From: a bacterium Scap17
GTDB lineage: Bacteria > Pseudomonadota > Gammaproteobacteria > Pseudomonadales > Halomonadaceae
DNA length: 64,000 nt
Direction of reading: 5' to 3'
Assembly (NCBI GenBank): GCA_013376735.1
Contig: VINJ01000001.1
Location: forward strand, 2,790,001-2,854,000
The translations under genes and the position numbers were made by a program. A model generated the notes under the pieces. That model worked only from the letters and a program-made list of their open reading frames with translations, did no database searches and was not told where the DNA came from. Below, one piece after another: positions 1-9,285 of this stretch (position 1 is the first letter of the stretch; every line of letters begins with the position of its first letter).

Positions 1-434
1 GACGGCCAACAACGGCTATGTACATCAGAAAATCCCGTGAGGTCAGTCTTCGCCCCACCACGCGCCCCCATACTTCAGCATGAGATATCACGGATGAAAC
101 ACTGGTGCAGAATCAACCTCATGGGACTGACACCATGAAACGGAGTTCATGGCGAATTGCCAACCTCGGCCTTTTGAGCAGTGGCCTCATACCCTCATGT
201 CGTCAAACACACATCCATCTAATGACAATGACTGAGAAAACTGACACAAAAGCTTGACTTAAATTGCATTTGACCTGATGGACTATTGAATCTCTCCTCG
301 TTGAACCTCGCCCTCCGTCAATAGCCGCCAATGTACGGCCTCCCAGTCATTCCCTTGGCATGCGCGTCCTGACGATAGCGGCCTGCTCGACGTCTCCACT
401 GGCAACCAGATGACCGTCAGGCATTTCCCGCAAC
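1..434. other. No gene recognised at left edge
   Basis: This stretch has only short open frames with no recognisable protein family, no tRNA and no convincing promoter. It is less GC-rich than the genes that follow. It ends at the terminator of the minus-strand gene purU. The neighbouring gene beyond the left edge cannot be seen. Confidence 0.5.
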
Positions 435-468
435 CAAAAAAGCCGGCACCTGAGACAGGTACCGGCTT
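435..468 (-). terminator. Rho-independent terminator after purU
   Basis: Inverted repeat with arms at 440-452 and 456-468, one mismatch and a 3-nt loop. On the minus strand it is followed directly by a run of six T. It lies about 50 bases beyond the purU stop. Confidence 0.8.
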
Positions 469-520
469 CATCGTCACGACCTCAGGTCGATGACAGACTC
501 ATGCGCTGAGCAAGCGGGGC

Positions 521-1375
521 TCAGGCGAAGACGATGGTCTTGTTGCCGTGGATCAGCACACGATCCTGCAGGTGCCAGCGCAGGCCGCGGGCCAGCACCT
601 TCTGCTCGACATCACGACCGATGCGCACCAGTTCCTCGGCGGTATGGCAGTGTGTGACGCGATGGATGTCCTGCTCGATGATCGGGCCGGCATCCAGTTC
701 TTCGGTCACGTAATGGCAGGTCGCCCCGATCAGCTTGACCCCGCGCCCGAAGGCCTGGTGATACGGCTTGGCACCCACGAAGGAAGGCAGGAAGCTGTGG
801 TGGATGTTGATCAGGCGACCGGCATAGCGTTCACACAGGCTCGGTGGAATGATCTGCATGTAGCGCGCCAGCACGATGCAATCGGCCCGGGATTCTTCCA
901 CCAGACGCTCGACTTCGGCAAAGGCCGGAGCCTTGTCATTCTTGTCGACCGGCACGTGATGGAACGGAATGCCGTGCCATTCCACCAGCGAGCGCATGTC
1001 ATCGTGATTGGAAATGACGCAGGGAATCTCGCAATCCAGATCACCGGAATGCCAGCGATGCAGCAGGTCCACCAGACAATGGGAGTCCTTGGAGACCATC
1101 AGCACGACACGCTTCTTGGCTGCGGTGTCATGCACGCGCCACTGCATGCCGAACTCTTCGCCGATCGGGGCGAAGCGCTTGCCGAGCTCAGCGGCGCTCA
1201 GGCCGATTGTTTCGGGGTTGATCTCATAGCGCATGAAGAAACGACCGGCGCCAAGATCAGAATGCTGATTGGCTTCGGTGATCCACCCGCCCTGCTCGGC
1301 GATGAAAGTGGAAACTCGGGCAACAATTCCGACCTGATCAGGGCAGGACACCACCAGGCGATAGGCGTGAGACAT
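521..1375 (-). CDS. purU: Formyltetrahydrofolate deformylase PurU
   Basis: Hydrolyses 10-formyl-THF to THF and formate in the cytoplasm, balancing one-carbon pools; in E. coli the formate feeds PurT. The 284 residues match the family length. An N-terminal ACT domain begins at SCPDQVGIVARVS. The C-terminal formyltransferase fold carries NIHHSFLPSFVGAKPYHQAF and ATCHYVTEELDAGPIIEQD, which hold the Asn, His and Asp catalytic residues of the family. I start at 1375 (MSHAYRL); an in-frame ATG five codons upstream at 1390 is possible. A long antisense frame over this gene is a shadow. Confidence 0.95.
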   Translation of the reverse strand: MSHAYRLVVSCPDQVGIVARVSTFIAEQGGWITEANQHSDLGAGRFFMRYEINPETIGLSAAELGKRFAPIGEEFGMQWRVHDTAAKKRVVLMVSKDSHCLVDLLHRWHSGDLDCEIPCVISNHDDMRSLVEWHGIPFHHVPVDKNDKAPAFAEVERLVEESRADCIVLARYMQIIPPSLCERYAGRLINIHHSFLPSFVGAKPYHQAFGRGVKLIGATCHYVTEELDAGPIIEQDIHRVTHCHTAEELVRIGRDVEQKVLARGLRWHLQDRVLIHGNKTIVFA

Positions 1376-1696
1376 CGTAAGTTCAACCATTGTGATAGCG
1401 GGAATGATGTTCAGCCGGCGAAGCGCCGGCCTGCGCGAGGAATCATGACACCGCCCGTAAGCAGCCCCTCGGCAAAGGTGGACTATTGTAGCTGATCACG
1501 CGGCCTGAAACAGTGCTGTGCCCCGATTCTGTCCATATGGTCAATACGACATTGCGATCAGCGGCCATCACGCCGGCCCATCTCAAGGCATCACGCGGAC
1601 GGCTGGGCCGCTCTCGAATCGACGCGACCGGACAACAGCGCCATTTGTGGCGCTTCGCGGGATTCCCGTATAGTTGAGCCACACTTTATAGATGGC
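1376..1696. other. Intergenic leader between divergent purU and RNase J
   Basis: No gene is seen in these 321 bases. They hold the 5' leaders of two divergent genes. A GC-rich hairpin (7-bp arms at 1414-1420 and 1424-1430) lies about 40 bases upstream of purU. I could not match it to a known riboswitch. Confidence 0.5.
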
Positions 1697-3370
1697 ATGA
1701 CATCCATGTTGAAACCCCGCGTTCAAGTCCGTCAGAGACAACGTCCGCCGCTGCACCTGCTACCGCTGGGTGGCTGCGGCGAGATCGGCATGAATCTGAC
1801 GCTGTATGGTTATCAGGATCACTGGATTGCCGTGGATTGCGGCATGATGATTCGCCAGGACCTGCCGGAAGGTCCGTTGCAGGTACCGGATATCGAGTCA
1901 CTGGCAAGCCTGGGCATCAGCCCGCAGATGCTGGTGATCACCCATGGCCACGAAGACCACATCGGCGCAGTCGCCTGGCTGTGGCCGAAGTGGCGCTGCC
2001 CGATCATTGCCACGCCCTTGGCGGCTGGCCTGCTGCGCGCCAAGTTTGCCGAGCGCGAGCTGGAAACCTCCAGCCTGCAGATCATCGAGGTGGATGAAGG
2101 CTTCGAATCCGGCCCCTTCGCGCTGCGACTGTTGCCGCTGACCCACTCGATTCCGGAAAGCTGCTCATTGCTGATCGTCACGCCGGAATATCGCGTGATG
2201 CATACCGGCGACTGGAAGCTGGATCCGGAGCCCTTGATCGGCAAGCCTACCGATCCGGAGCGCTATCAGGCACTGGCGCCGGTCGATCTGGTCGTCGGCG
2301 ACTCCACCAATGCGCCACTGGCAGGCCATTCGCGTAGTGAAGGCGAGGTTGCGCGCGCACTGGAGAAGACGCTGTCCGGCTGTCGCGGTCGCGTCGTCGT
2401 GACCTGCTTTGCCAGCAATCTGGCCCGCATACTGGCACTGGGGCGCGCCGCCGCACGCAATGGTCGTCGCATCACGCTGCTGGGTCGCTCGATGGAGCGC
2501 ATGGTGCGCGTCGCCCGCGGTCTCGGCTATCTGGAGGACTTCCCGCCACTGGTACCGGTGAAGGACCTGGGCTATCTGCCCCCGGAAGAGGTCATGGTGA
2601 TCGCCACCGGCAGTCAGGGCGAGCCGCGCGCCGCACTGTCACGCCTGGCCAATTCCCGGCATCCGGACTTCGAACTGGCTGCCGGCGACACCGTGATCTT
2701 CTCTTCCAAGGCGATTCCCGGCAATGAGCTGGCCATCGGCAAGCTGCACAATGCCCTGACACGACTCGGCGTCGGCATCATGGAAGAGAAGCAGTTCCCG
2801 GAGCTGCACGCCTCCGGCCACCCGGCACAGGAAGAATTGCGCACCTTCTATGGTTGGCTCAAGCCGGTACGTCTGCTGCCGGTGCATGGCGAATATCGCC
2901 ACCAGCTCGCTCACACCCAGGTGGCACAGTCCCTGGGCATCGAGGCACCGCTGATTCCCGTCAATGGTGACGTGATTCGCCTCGATGCTCAGGGGCTGTC
3001 GGTGGAGAGACGCCTGACACTGCACGAACGCATCATCGAGCATGACAAGGTGCGTCCGCTGGACTCCATGGACCGCCGTGCCCGCGCGCGTCTCGGCCGG
3101 CATGGCAGCGTCTCGCTGGCGTTGCCCGTCACGCTGCAGGAAGCCGGCTGGGTTCGCATCGGCCGCTTGATGCTGGATATCAGCGGCACCTCAAGCCTGG
3201 ATGAAGACAGCTTCGCCGAGTGGCTGGATGACACCCTCGCAGGCCTGGATGCCAGCAATGAACGTGAACTCAAGCAGCAACTCGATGGTCGCATCAATCG
3301 TTGGCTGCGCAACCACCTGCGCCATGAGCCGGTGCTCTTCCTGCATATCATGACCATGAATCAGGAGTGA
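1697..3370 (+). CDS. Ribonuclease J-type beta-CASP nuclease
   Basis: Metallo-beta-lactamase/beta-CASP protein of 557 residues, the size of RNase J. The zinc motif HGHEDHIGA is at 83-91. Further family marks are LTHSIPES, HTGDWKLD, GDSTNA, SSKAIPGNE and the C-terminal LHASGHPAQEEL and PVHGEYRHQ. RNase J enzymes act as 5'-3' exo- and endoribonucleases in mRNA decay and rRNA maturation; the exact activity here is inferred. A second in-frame ATG lies three codons downstream, and neither start has a strong ribosome site. E. coli lacks this family, so its presence beside the RNase E world of Gammaproteobacteria is worth noting. It is monocistronic, with a terminator 65 bases after the stop. Confidence 0.85.
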   Translation: MTSMLKPRVQVRQRQRPPLHLLPLGGCGEIGMNLTLYGYQDHWIAVDCGMMIRQDLPEGPLQVPDIESLASLGISPQMLVITHGHEDHIGAVAWLWPKWRCPIIATPLAAGLLRAKFAERELETSSLQIIEVDEGFESGPFALRLLPLTHSIPESCSLLIVTPEYRVMHTGDWKLDPEPLIGKPTDPERYQALAPVDLVVGDSTNAPLAGHSRSEGEVARALEKTLSGCRGRVVVTCFASNLARILALGRAAARNGRRITLLGRSMERMVRVARGLGYLEDFPPLVPVKDLGYLPPEEVMVIATGSQGEPRAALSRLANSRHPDFELAAGDTVIFSSKAIPGNELAIGKLHNALTRLGVGIMEEKQFPELHASGHPAQEELRTFYGWLKPVRLLPVHGEYRHQLAHTQVAQSLGIEAPLIPVNGDVIRLDAQGLSVERRLTLHERIIEHDKVRPLDSMDRRARARLGRHGSVSLALPVTLQEAGWVRIGRLMLDISGTSSLDEDSFAEWLDDTLAGLDASNERELKQQLDGRINRWLRNHLRHEPVLFLHIMTMNQE

Positions 3371-3435
3371 GTATCGCGCCATCATTGAAGTGATGGCCGC
3401 CTTGAGCTCACTGCCCTGCACAAAGCAGCGCATGA

Positions 3436-3469
3436 AAAAGCCCGCCCGGGAAATACCGGGCGGGCTTTT
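3436..3469 (+). terminator. Terminator after the RNase J gene
   Basis: GC-rich hairpin with arms at about 3436-3450 and 3456-3469 and a 5-nt loop, flanked by A and T runs. It can serve the plus-strand nuclease gene and also the minus-strand H-NS-like gene. Confidence 0.85.
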
Positions 3470-3579
3470 CTGCTGCTGGGAGGCGCTCAGGGACTGGTGA
3501 TGGCGAGATTGCCAACTTGCCGACTGGAAATCTCGTTCTCAAGCGCTTCAGCCACCTCCATGGCGTCAGGCCGAAGGTC

Positions 3580-3864
3580 TCAAACGGACTTGTTCTTCGG
3601 CGGACGGCCACGACGCTTGGGCTGATCACTGACCAGATCATCCACGGAAAGGCCTGCTTCGATCATCGCATCACGAATCTCGGCAAGCTTGCGCTCCTTG
3701 GCGATTTCTTCCTCGCGGCGCTGCTCGTCTTCTTCGGCTTTCTGCTCGATCACCTCATTGATGACCTCGGAGAGCTTGTGCAGTTGTTCCATGGACAGCT
3801 GACGCGCTGCTGCACGAGCAACATTCTTGTTACGGGCGATCTTTTCGAGAGAATCGGCTGTCAT
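3580..3864 (-). CDS. H-NS N-terminal domain protein with AT-hook-like tail
   Basis: Small nucleoid-associated protein of 94 residues. Residues 5-78 read as the H-NS oligomerisation domain: a short helix, then a highly charged coiled coil, ending in IRDAMIEAGLSVDDL, which parallels the E. coli H-NS segment ending LIADGIDPNEL. The usual H-NS DNA-binding domain (about 45 residues with a TWTGQGRTP loop) is absent. In its place is a 14-residue tail with RRGRPPK at 84-90, an AT-hook-like motif. The start at 3864 is fixed by a GGAGG site at 3872-3876. A longer upstream frame is not supported. It probably binds AT-rich DNA as a xenogeneic silencer, which is inference. Confidence 0.8.
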   Translation of the reverse strand: MTADSLEKIARNKNVARAAARQLSMEQLHKLSEVINEVIEQKAEEDEQRREEEIAKERKLAEIRDAMIEAGLSVDDLVSDQPKRRGRPPKNKSV

Positions 3865-4007
3865 TTCGCTACCTCCACCATATGCACTGAGCTGGAATCC
3901 CTGCGAGTCATCGCATTGGATGTGATAATGCAGCAAAGTATAAGCGCTAAATATGAACTAACAAGCCTTGTCAAAAGCAAGGCAGTGTTTCCATAGGATA
4001 GACCAAC

Positions 4008-4032
4008 AAAAACCCCGCTTGATAGCGGGGTT
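4008..4032 (-). terminator. Terminator after moaA
   Basis: Hairpin with arms at 4011-4019 and 4024-4032, followed on the minus strand by five T. It lies about 70 bases beyond the moaA stop and ends the moaCD-moaE-moaA unit. Confidence 0.8.
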
Positions 4033-4104
4033 CTTGAGAGCGCCTGTGAGTTATCCGGGAAGGCTCGATCAACATGAGCGCCACGACTGATGACGAAAAA
4101 GGAC

Positions 4105-5094
4105 TCAGCCTCCCGTCATGTTCATGAAGCGAACGATCTGGACATCACCGTCCGTCGTGAAGTGATGACGCTCGGGCTTGAGATGCATGGCATCGATGAT
4201 CGCGGCCTTGAGCGGCTCGATATCCCCCGGGTAGCGACGCATGATGTCCCGCAGGTCAAGCGAGTGCTCATTGCCAAGACACAGCAACAGACGCCCCTCT
4301 ACCGTGACGCGAACGCGGTTGCAGGTCGAGCAGAAGTTATGACTGTGTGGTGAGATGAATCCCACCCGTGATTCGCTGTCCGCCATGCGGAAATAGCGTG
4401 CCGGCCCCAGGCTGTCTTCAAGCGTGGGAATCAGCGGATAACGGGTCTCGATGCGCGCCTGGACATCATCACTGGAGCAGAAGGTCTCGTCACGACCGTG
4501 ATCCGAGACCTGGCCCAGCGGCATCTCCTCGATGAAGCTGATGTCCAACCCTTCCTGACGCGCAAATTCGACCAGCGGCACCACTTCGTGATCATTGCGC
4601 CCTTTCAGCACCACCGCATTGAGCTTGATGCGGAAGCCTTCCTCGCGCGCAGCGCGGATACCGGCGATCACCTTGTTCAGGTCGCCGGTACGCGTCAGCG
4701 CCTTGAAGCGCTCCGGGTCCAGAGAATCAAGGCTGATATTCAGCCGTGACATGCCGGCGGCCTTCAACTGCGCGGCGTGCCTGGCAAGGCCCGCGCCGTT
4801 GGTGGTCATCGAGAAGTCCTTGAGCCCCTCGAGCGCGCCGATTTCATCGACCAGCTTGCCGATATCACGCCGCACCAGCGGTTCTCCTCCGGTCAGGCGA
4901 ATCTTCTCGACCCCCAATTCCACGAAGGCGCGCGCCAGCAACGCGATCTCTTCGAGGCTCAACACCTCGTCGCGCGGCAGAAAGGTCATCTCTTCGCTCA
5001 TGCAATAGACGCAGCGAAAGTCACAGCGGTCCGTCACTGACAGGCGAACATAGCGGATGCGACGACCGAAGTCATCGACCAGGGTTTCCATCAT
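4105..5094 (-). CDS. moaA: GTP 3',8-cyclase MoaA
   Basis: Radical SAM enzyme that with MoaC converts GTP to cyclic pyranopterin monophosphate, the first step of molybdenum-cofactor synthesis. The 329 residues match the family. The N-terminal radical SAM cluster motif is CDFRCVYC. The second iron-sulfur cluster is in the C-terminal part at [11 protein letters not shown] and LLLCLGNE. The protein ends in the conserved Gly-Gly that is needed for activity. The start overlaps the moaE stop by four bases (ATGA), so translation is probably coupled. An ATG one codon later is equally possible. Confidence 0.96.
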   Translation of the reverse strand: MMETLVDDFGRRIRYVRLSVTDRCDFRCVYCMSEEMTFLPRDEVLSLEEIALLARAFVELGVEKIRLTGGEPLVRRDIGKLVDEIGALEGLKDFSMTTNGAGLARHAAQLKAAGMSRLNISLDSLDPERFKALTRTGDLNKVIAGIRAAREEGFRIKLNAVVLKGRNDHEVVPLVEFARQEGLDISFIEEMPLGQVSDHGRDETFCSSDDVQARIETRYPLIPTLEDSLGPARYFRMADSESRVGFISPHSHNFCSTCNRVRVTVEGRLLLCLGNEHSLDLRDIMRRYPGDIEPLKAAIIDAMHLKPERHHFTTDGDVQIVRFMNMTGG

Positions 5095-5711
5095 GACTCT
5101 CCCGAAAACTTGGGTGTTGCCAGCGCAGATTGTCGATCTTCGCGGCTGGCCTCGGCCAATGAGTCATCAGCCTTGCGTTGCTCGGCAAAGGGGGTTGCCG
5201 CTCCACCCTCTGCCGTCACCGCGGACTCGGGATGCCAGCGCTCGAGTGCCTCGCGATCACTCGAGCGTTCTCGCACCCAATAATCTCCTGTGGCGGTGTG
5301 CTCCTTTTTCCAGAAAGGCGCTCGCGACTTGAGGTGGTCCATCAGGAAGTCACAGCCCGCAAAGGCAGCCTGACGATGTGCACTGGCGACCAGCACCAGC
5401 ACGATATTGTCGCCGGGCTCGAGCCGTCCGACACGATGAATGATACGCACCCCGGTGAGCGGGAAGCGCTCGCGCGCCTCTGTGATCAAGCGTTCGAGGC
5501 TGCGCTCCGTCATGCCGGGATAGTGTTCCAGCGTCAGCGCGACGACATCCGGACGCTGATTGAAATCACGCACCAGCCCCGTGAAGGACACCACGGCACC
5601 GATGTCGCCGCGCCCACGCGTCAGGGCATCCTGCTCGACACGCAGATCAAAATCGCTGGCCTGAATGTTGACCGAAAAGGCCTGCGTGGCTTCGTTTGCG
5701 ACCTGGGTCAT
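5091..5711 (-). CDS. moaE: Molybdopterin synthase large subunit MoaE, extended
   Basis: Catalytic subunit that inserts two sulfurs from MoaD thiocarboxylate into cPMP. The core (residues about 10-150) has [37 protein letters not shown] and [13 protein letters not shown], with the active-site lysines of the family. The protein is 206 residues against about 150 usual. The extra C-terminal part of about 50 residues is rich in Ala, Glu and Ser, looks disordered and matches nothing I recognise. It starts one base after the stop of the moaCD fusion and overlaps moaA. Confidence 0.93.
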   Translation of the reverse strand: MTQVANEATQAFSVNIQASDFDLRVEQDALTRGRGDIGAVVSFTGLVRDFNQRPDVVALTLEHYPGMTERSLERLITEARERFPLTGVRIIHRVGRLEPGDNIVLVLVASAHRQAAFAGCDFLMDHLKSRAPFWKKEHTATGDYWVRERSSDREALERWHPESAVTAEGGAATPFAEQRKADDSLAEASREDRQSALATPKFSGES

Positions 5712-5712
5712 G

Positions 5713-6582
5713 TCAGCCCCCCGTCACCGGTGGGAAGAAGGCGACTTCATCACCGGCATTCAGCGGGTGGTCATCGCGCACCATGTCCTGATTGACAGCG
5801 CATAGCACGCGGGTGTCATTGAGCGCTTCAAGCTGCGGGTCACGCAGCGCCAGGGTGCGCTTGAGGCCCCCGACCGTCGCCTCCGACAGCGTCGTCAGGT
5901 TCAGCGCCAGGCTGTCGAGATCCAGCCGCTCCCGCAGTTCCGCCAGGAAGAGGACCCGCACGGTGGCATCATCGCGTGCCGCCGAAGCGGCCTGTCCCGC
6001 TGTCACTGTCACCTCGTTGGGCTCAGCTGTTGCAGCACGGCTTGATTCGGTCCGGCTTGATTCAGCACGGCTTGGCTCAGCGGGCGTCTGCTCGACAGCG
6101 GCAGCCTCCTCCGGACGCTGCCAGTCACCACTCTTGCCGCCGGTCTTGGTCTCGAGCTGGATATCGCCGATCACGATACCCTTGTCGACCGCCTTGCACA
6201 TGTCATAGAGCGTCAAGGCCGCCACCGAGGCCGCCGTCAGTGCCTCCATCTCGACACCGGTACGCCCATTGAGGCGACACAGCACCTGAATTTCCACGCA
6301 GCTGTTGGCGCTGTCCAGCGTGAAGTCGACCGTCACCTTGGAGAGCATCAAGGCATGACAGAGCGGAATCAGCTCATGAGTACGCTTGGCCGCCTGGATA
6401 CCGGCAATACGCGCCGTCGCCAGCACATCCCCTTTGGGCAGGCCACCTTCGGCGAGCAGGGCGAGCGTGGCAGGCAGCATGCTGATGCGTGCGCTGGCTC
6501 GCGCCTCGCGGCGGGTTTCCTGCTTGTCCGCAACATCCACCATATGGGCTTCGCCGCGTGCATTGAGATGAGTAAGGCTCAT
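5713..6582 (-). CDS. MoaC-MoaD fusion protein
   Basis: One open frame of 289 residues carrying two molybdopterin enzymes. Residues 1-155 are cyclic pyranopterin monophosphate synthase MoaC, with [30 protein letters not shown] and [20 protein letters not shown]. Residues 156-205 form a linker rich in Ser, Arg, Ala and Glu with repeated [14 protein letters not shown]. Residues 206-289 are the ubiquitin-like sulfur carrier MoaD ([13 protein letters not shown]), ending FFPPVTGG with the Gly-Gly that MoeB activates. No in-frame ATG separates the halves. A GTG at 5961 could start a free MoaD of about 82 residues but lacks a clear ribosome site. The gene heads moaCD-moaE-moaA, so synthase subunits are made together. 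Confidence 0.88.
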   Translation of the reverse strand: MSLTHLNARGEAHMVDVADKQETRREARASARISMLPATLALLAEGGLPKGDVLATARIAGIQAAKRTHELIPLCHALMLSKVTVDFTLDSANSCVEIQVLCRLNGRTGVEMEALTAASVAALTLYDMCKAVDKGIVIGDIQLETKTGGKSGDWQRPEEAAAVEQTPAEPSRAESSRTESSRAATAEPNEVTVTAGQAASAARDDATVRVLFLAELRERLDLDSLALNLTTLSEATVGGLKRTLALRDPQLEALNDTRVLCAVNQDMVRDDHPLNAGDEVAFFPPVTGG

Positions 6583-6745
6583 GAGCTGTCTCGTATCCGT
6601 ATCGGGTGCGCCTGACTGGCGGCAATCTCAGAAATACCAATGCCTGAAGAAGCAGGCAGGCAAGCCCTGATGAACAGGACTGGCCAAGAAATTAGCAGAC
6701 TATCTTTTCATGAATCAGCTGGCGTGACTACTGCGTGGGCATCGC

Positions 6746-8173
6746 CTAGACGATGCCGCGACTGCCCAGCCACTGCACCATGACCGGCTCACCGGCGTGG
6801 AGCGTGGCGCAGCCGGCGGGAATCTCGATCAGGCATTCGGCCAGCAACATCGAGGTCAGAATACCCGAGCCCTGCCGCCCCGTGGTCATCACCACCTGAC
6901 GCCCCTGGTCATCCAGCACGATCTGGCCGCGATGATAGTCGACACGCTCGGCACGTGAGCGCAGCGTCTCGCCGGCGATCAGCTGCAGGCGCGGGGCTTG
7001 CCACTGCGCCAGTGTCGTCGCCGAGACATTCGCCTCACCCTTCGCCAACCGCTGCTGTCCCGACAACAGGCGTAGCGCGGGTAGCACGAACTGCAGGAAG
7101 GTGACCATGGTCGCCACCGGATTGCCCGGCAAGCCGAAGAACGGCACCTGACCAGATGACGTCTCGGCGTCGGCGGGAGTGGCACGCAACATGCCGAACG
7201 CCAGCGGGCGCCCGGGTCGCATGGCGATGCGCCACAACGCGAGCTCACCACAGGCAGCGAGAGCGCTGCGCACATGATCGGCCTCGCCCACCGACACGCC
7301 GCCGGAGGTGATGACCATGTCGGCACGCGTCGCGGCATCCCGCAGGGCAGCACTCACGCTCGCCTCGTCATCGCTCAGGATACCGAGATCCAGCACCTCG
7401 ATGCCCTGATCGCGCAGCAGCGCCACGAGGCTGAAGCGATTGGCGTCATAGATACCACCGACCGGCAGTGTCTCGCCGGGAGCCGTGACCTCGTCACCGG
7501 TGGAGAAGATCGCCACCGTCAGCGGCCGATAGACGGCGACCTCGGCGAGCCCGAGCGACGCCAGCACGCCCACGGCGGCAGGCGTCAGCCACTGGCCCGG
7601 CGCCATCACCCGGTCGCCGCGCGCGATGTCCTCTCCGGCCTGACGCACATTCTGGCCACGGCGAATGCTGGTCACGCCTTCGATCACCACCCGCTCGACT
7701 GCGTCGCCCTCAGCTCGGCCCTCGCCCTGCGTGGAGCGATACTCGAGCTGTTCCTGCATGACGACAGTGTCGGCGCCTGCGGGCAGGGCCGCACCGGTCG
7801 TGATGCGCATGGCCTCCCCCGCGGCGAGCGCTCGGCCTGTCCAGGGATGGCCCGCCAGCGAGCTGCCGATCACGCTCAGCTCGCAGTGATCGCTCAATCC
7901 GCCGCGATCGCTCAGGGGCTCGCCGCTCGCCGCGTCTGGCAATGAAGCCCGTGCCAGTGCGATGCCGTCCATCGCTGCGTTGGTCTGCGCCGGGACATCC
8001 AGCGGCGAGATGACCGTCTCGGCGAGCACACGTCCGGGTGCCTGCGCTAAAGCGACACGCTCGCTGCGCGGCGTGCGCATCACGCCCGCCAGGCTCTCCC
8101 CCAACACGCTCAAGGCTTCATCGACACTCAGCATGCGCTCGCCGAAACGCGGATCGAAACACGACAGACTCAT
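6746..8173 (-). CDS. moeA: Molybdopterin molybdotransferase MoeA
   Basis: Inserts molybdate (or tungstate) into adenylated molybdopterin. The 475 residues include QTNAAMDGIAL near the N-terminus, ITTGAALPAGADTVVMQE, the MogA-like domain motif TSGGVSVGEADHV, and FGLPGNPVATMVTF with the C-terminal domain IV after it. The start at 8173 overlaps the mobB stop by four bases. A longer frame reaching into mobB is rejected. About 160 bases separate it from moaCD downstream, so the two transcripts may be independent. Confidence 0.95.
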   Translation of the reverse strand: MSLSCFDPRFGERMLSVDEALSVLGESLAGVMRTPRSERVALAQAPGRVLAETVISPLDVPAQTNAAMDGIALARASLPDAASGEPLSDRGGLSDHCELSVIGSSLAGHPWTGRALAAGEAMRITTGAALPAGADTVVMQEQLEYRSTQGEGRAEGDAVERVVIEGVTSIRRGQNVRQAGEDIARGDRVMAPGQWLTPAAVGVLASLGLAEVAVYRPLTVAIFSTGDEVTAPGETLPVGGIYDANRFSLVALLRDQGIEVLDLGILSDDEASVSAALRDAATRADMVITSGGVSVGEADHVRSALAACGELALWRIAMRPGRPLAFGMLRATPADAETSSGQVPFFGLPGNPVATMVTFLQFVLPALRLLSGQQRLAKGEANVSATTLAQWQAPRLQLIAGETLRSRAERVDYHRGQIVLDDQGRQVVMTTGRQGSGILTSMLLAECLIEIPAGCATLHAGEPVMVQWLGSRGIV

Positions 8174-8886
8174 GCGCCCACCTCGCCACGCGGCTTGCCG
8201 CCTTCCAGACGCCAATGCACCGGCCAGGCGGCGATCCAGGCGGCCAGCGCCTGAGGATCGTCCAGGTCCAGCCGCTTGAGGTTCTGCGGCACATCATCAC
8301 GAGGCGGCAGCTGCGCCGCCGGTGTCGCCAGCGCATGGATCCAGGGGTCCTCCAGGGCTCGCAGCGGCTTGCCCACGGCCTCGCGGTACAGCTCAAGCTT
8401 GGGCAACGGCCACTGCTTGAAGCCCTCGACCAGAATCAGGTCCACCTCCAGCCCCTCGAGCTGCGCCACCAGCTGCTCCAGATCGGCCTCCGCCTGGTCC
8501 GGCGTCTCCATCATCAGTGCAAAGCGCTTGGCGGACGCCACCAGCATCGGCACGGCACCCGCCGTTCGCAGACGATAACTGTCCTTGCCCGGCGTATCGA
8601 CATCGAAGGCATGATGCGCATGCTTGATCACGGCGACGCGGAGGCCGCGCGCTCTCAGCTCGGGCAGCAGCTGTTCGAGCAGCGTGGTCTTGCCAGTGCC
8701 GCTCCAGGCTGCAATGCCCAGCAGCGGACACGCTGACGCCGCCAGACGTGCCTGCCAGGCGGGCGACATCCCGACCTCATGAGAAATATCACCACGTGGC
8801 GTGGGAGCATCATTGCGGGGGGAGGAATGTTCAGCACTGACAGCGGTATCGGCACGCTGGTCAGTCGTGGAGGAAGACTCAGGCAT
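8170..8886 (-). CDS. mobB: Molybdopterin-guanine dinucleotide adapter MobB
   Basis: GTP-binding adapter that assists MobA in making the guanine dinucleotide form of the cofactor. The Walker A motif is GIAAWSGTGKTTLLEQLLP. VAVIKHAHHAFDVDTPGKDS and VDLILVEGFKQWPLPKLEL are typical of the family. The chosen start at 8886 gives 238 residues, with a low-complexity N-terminus of about 40 residues before the P-loop domain. Starts nearer the P-loop are possible. The stop overlaps moeA. Confidence 0.9.
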   Translation of the reverse strand: MPESSSTTDQRADTAVSAEHSSPRNDAPTPRGDISHEVGMSPAWQARLAASACPLLGIAAWSGTGKTTLLEQLLPELRARGLRVAVIKHAHHAFDVDTPGKDSYRLRTAGAVPMLVASAKRFALMMETPDQAEADLEQLVAQLEGLEVDLILVEGFKQWPLPKLELYREAVGKPLRALEDPWIHALATPAAQLPPRDDVPQNLKRLDLDDPQALAAWIAAWPVHWRLEGGKPRGEVGA

Positions 8887-9285
8887 GAAGGTTCTCTTGG
8901 TGATTCCCGCGTATGGCGGCCTGTCGACGGGCTCACCGCAGCGCTGCCGCGCCCGCAAGGGAAAAGATGACGATGACAATGCGGGCTGAGCGGATGCCAT
9001 GAAGGTGAACACGCACGGCGCTCATTTCAATGGGCAACGGCTCGATATGCGCAAGGATTCAATGGGGGCAACGACGCAGAGTGGCAAGACAGCCGCCAGA
9101 ACCGCCAGACACTACACTTTTGAGGTGCAACGCCAAGGCCATCAATACCAGGCAGGCAAAGACAATAACCCGTCAGACTCCGGCAAAGACGCCCCCCGGC
9201 GATGACGACCTGCATCACAATGACACACCCTGGGCGTGCAAGCGGGAACGGATGACACGCAAAGGACGTCAGGAAAGAAGCGCGC
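8887..9285. other. Gap between mobA and mobB
   Basis: About 400 bases without a supported gene. Short open frames on both strands show no family resemblance. It may hold a promoter for mobB-moeA, but I found no convincing site. Confidence 0.4.

Noticed and set aside
1414-1430. GC-rich hairpin upstream of purU as a folate or glycine riboswitch
   Set aside because: Only one simple stem is visible and no conserved riboswitch core was found.
548-1495. Long plus-strand open frame (315 codons) over purU
   Set aside because: It is antisense to a clearly recognised purU, shows no family resemblance and results from high GC with few stops.
5713-5961. Separate moaD gene starting at GTG 5961
   Set aside because: No ribosome-binding site precedes the GTG and the frame is continuous with moaC, so a fusion is simpler. 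Kept as an alternative in the feature.
8887-9285. Small plus-strand frame (68 codons) opposite the mobA-mobB gap
   Set aside because: No ribosome site, no recognisable domain, and composition typical of noncoding sequence.
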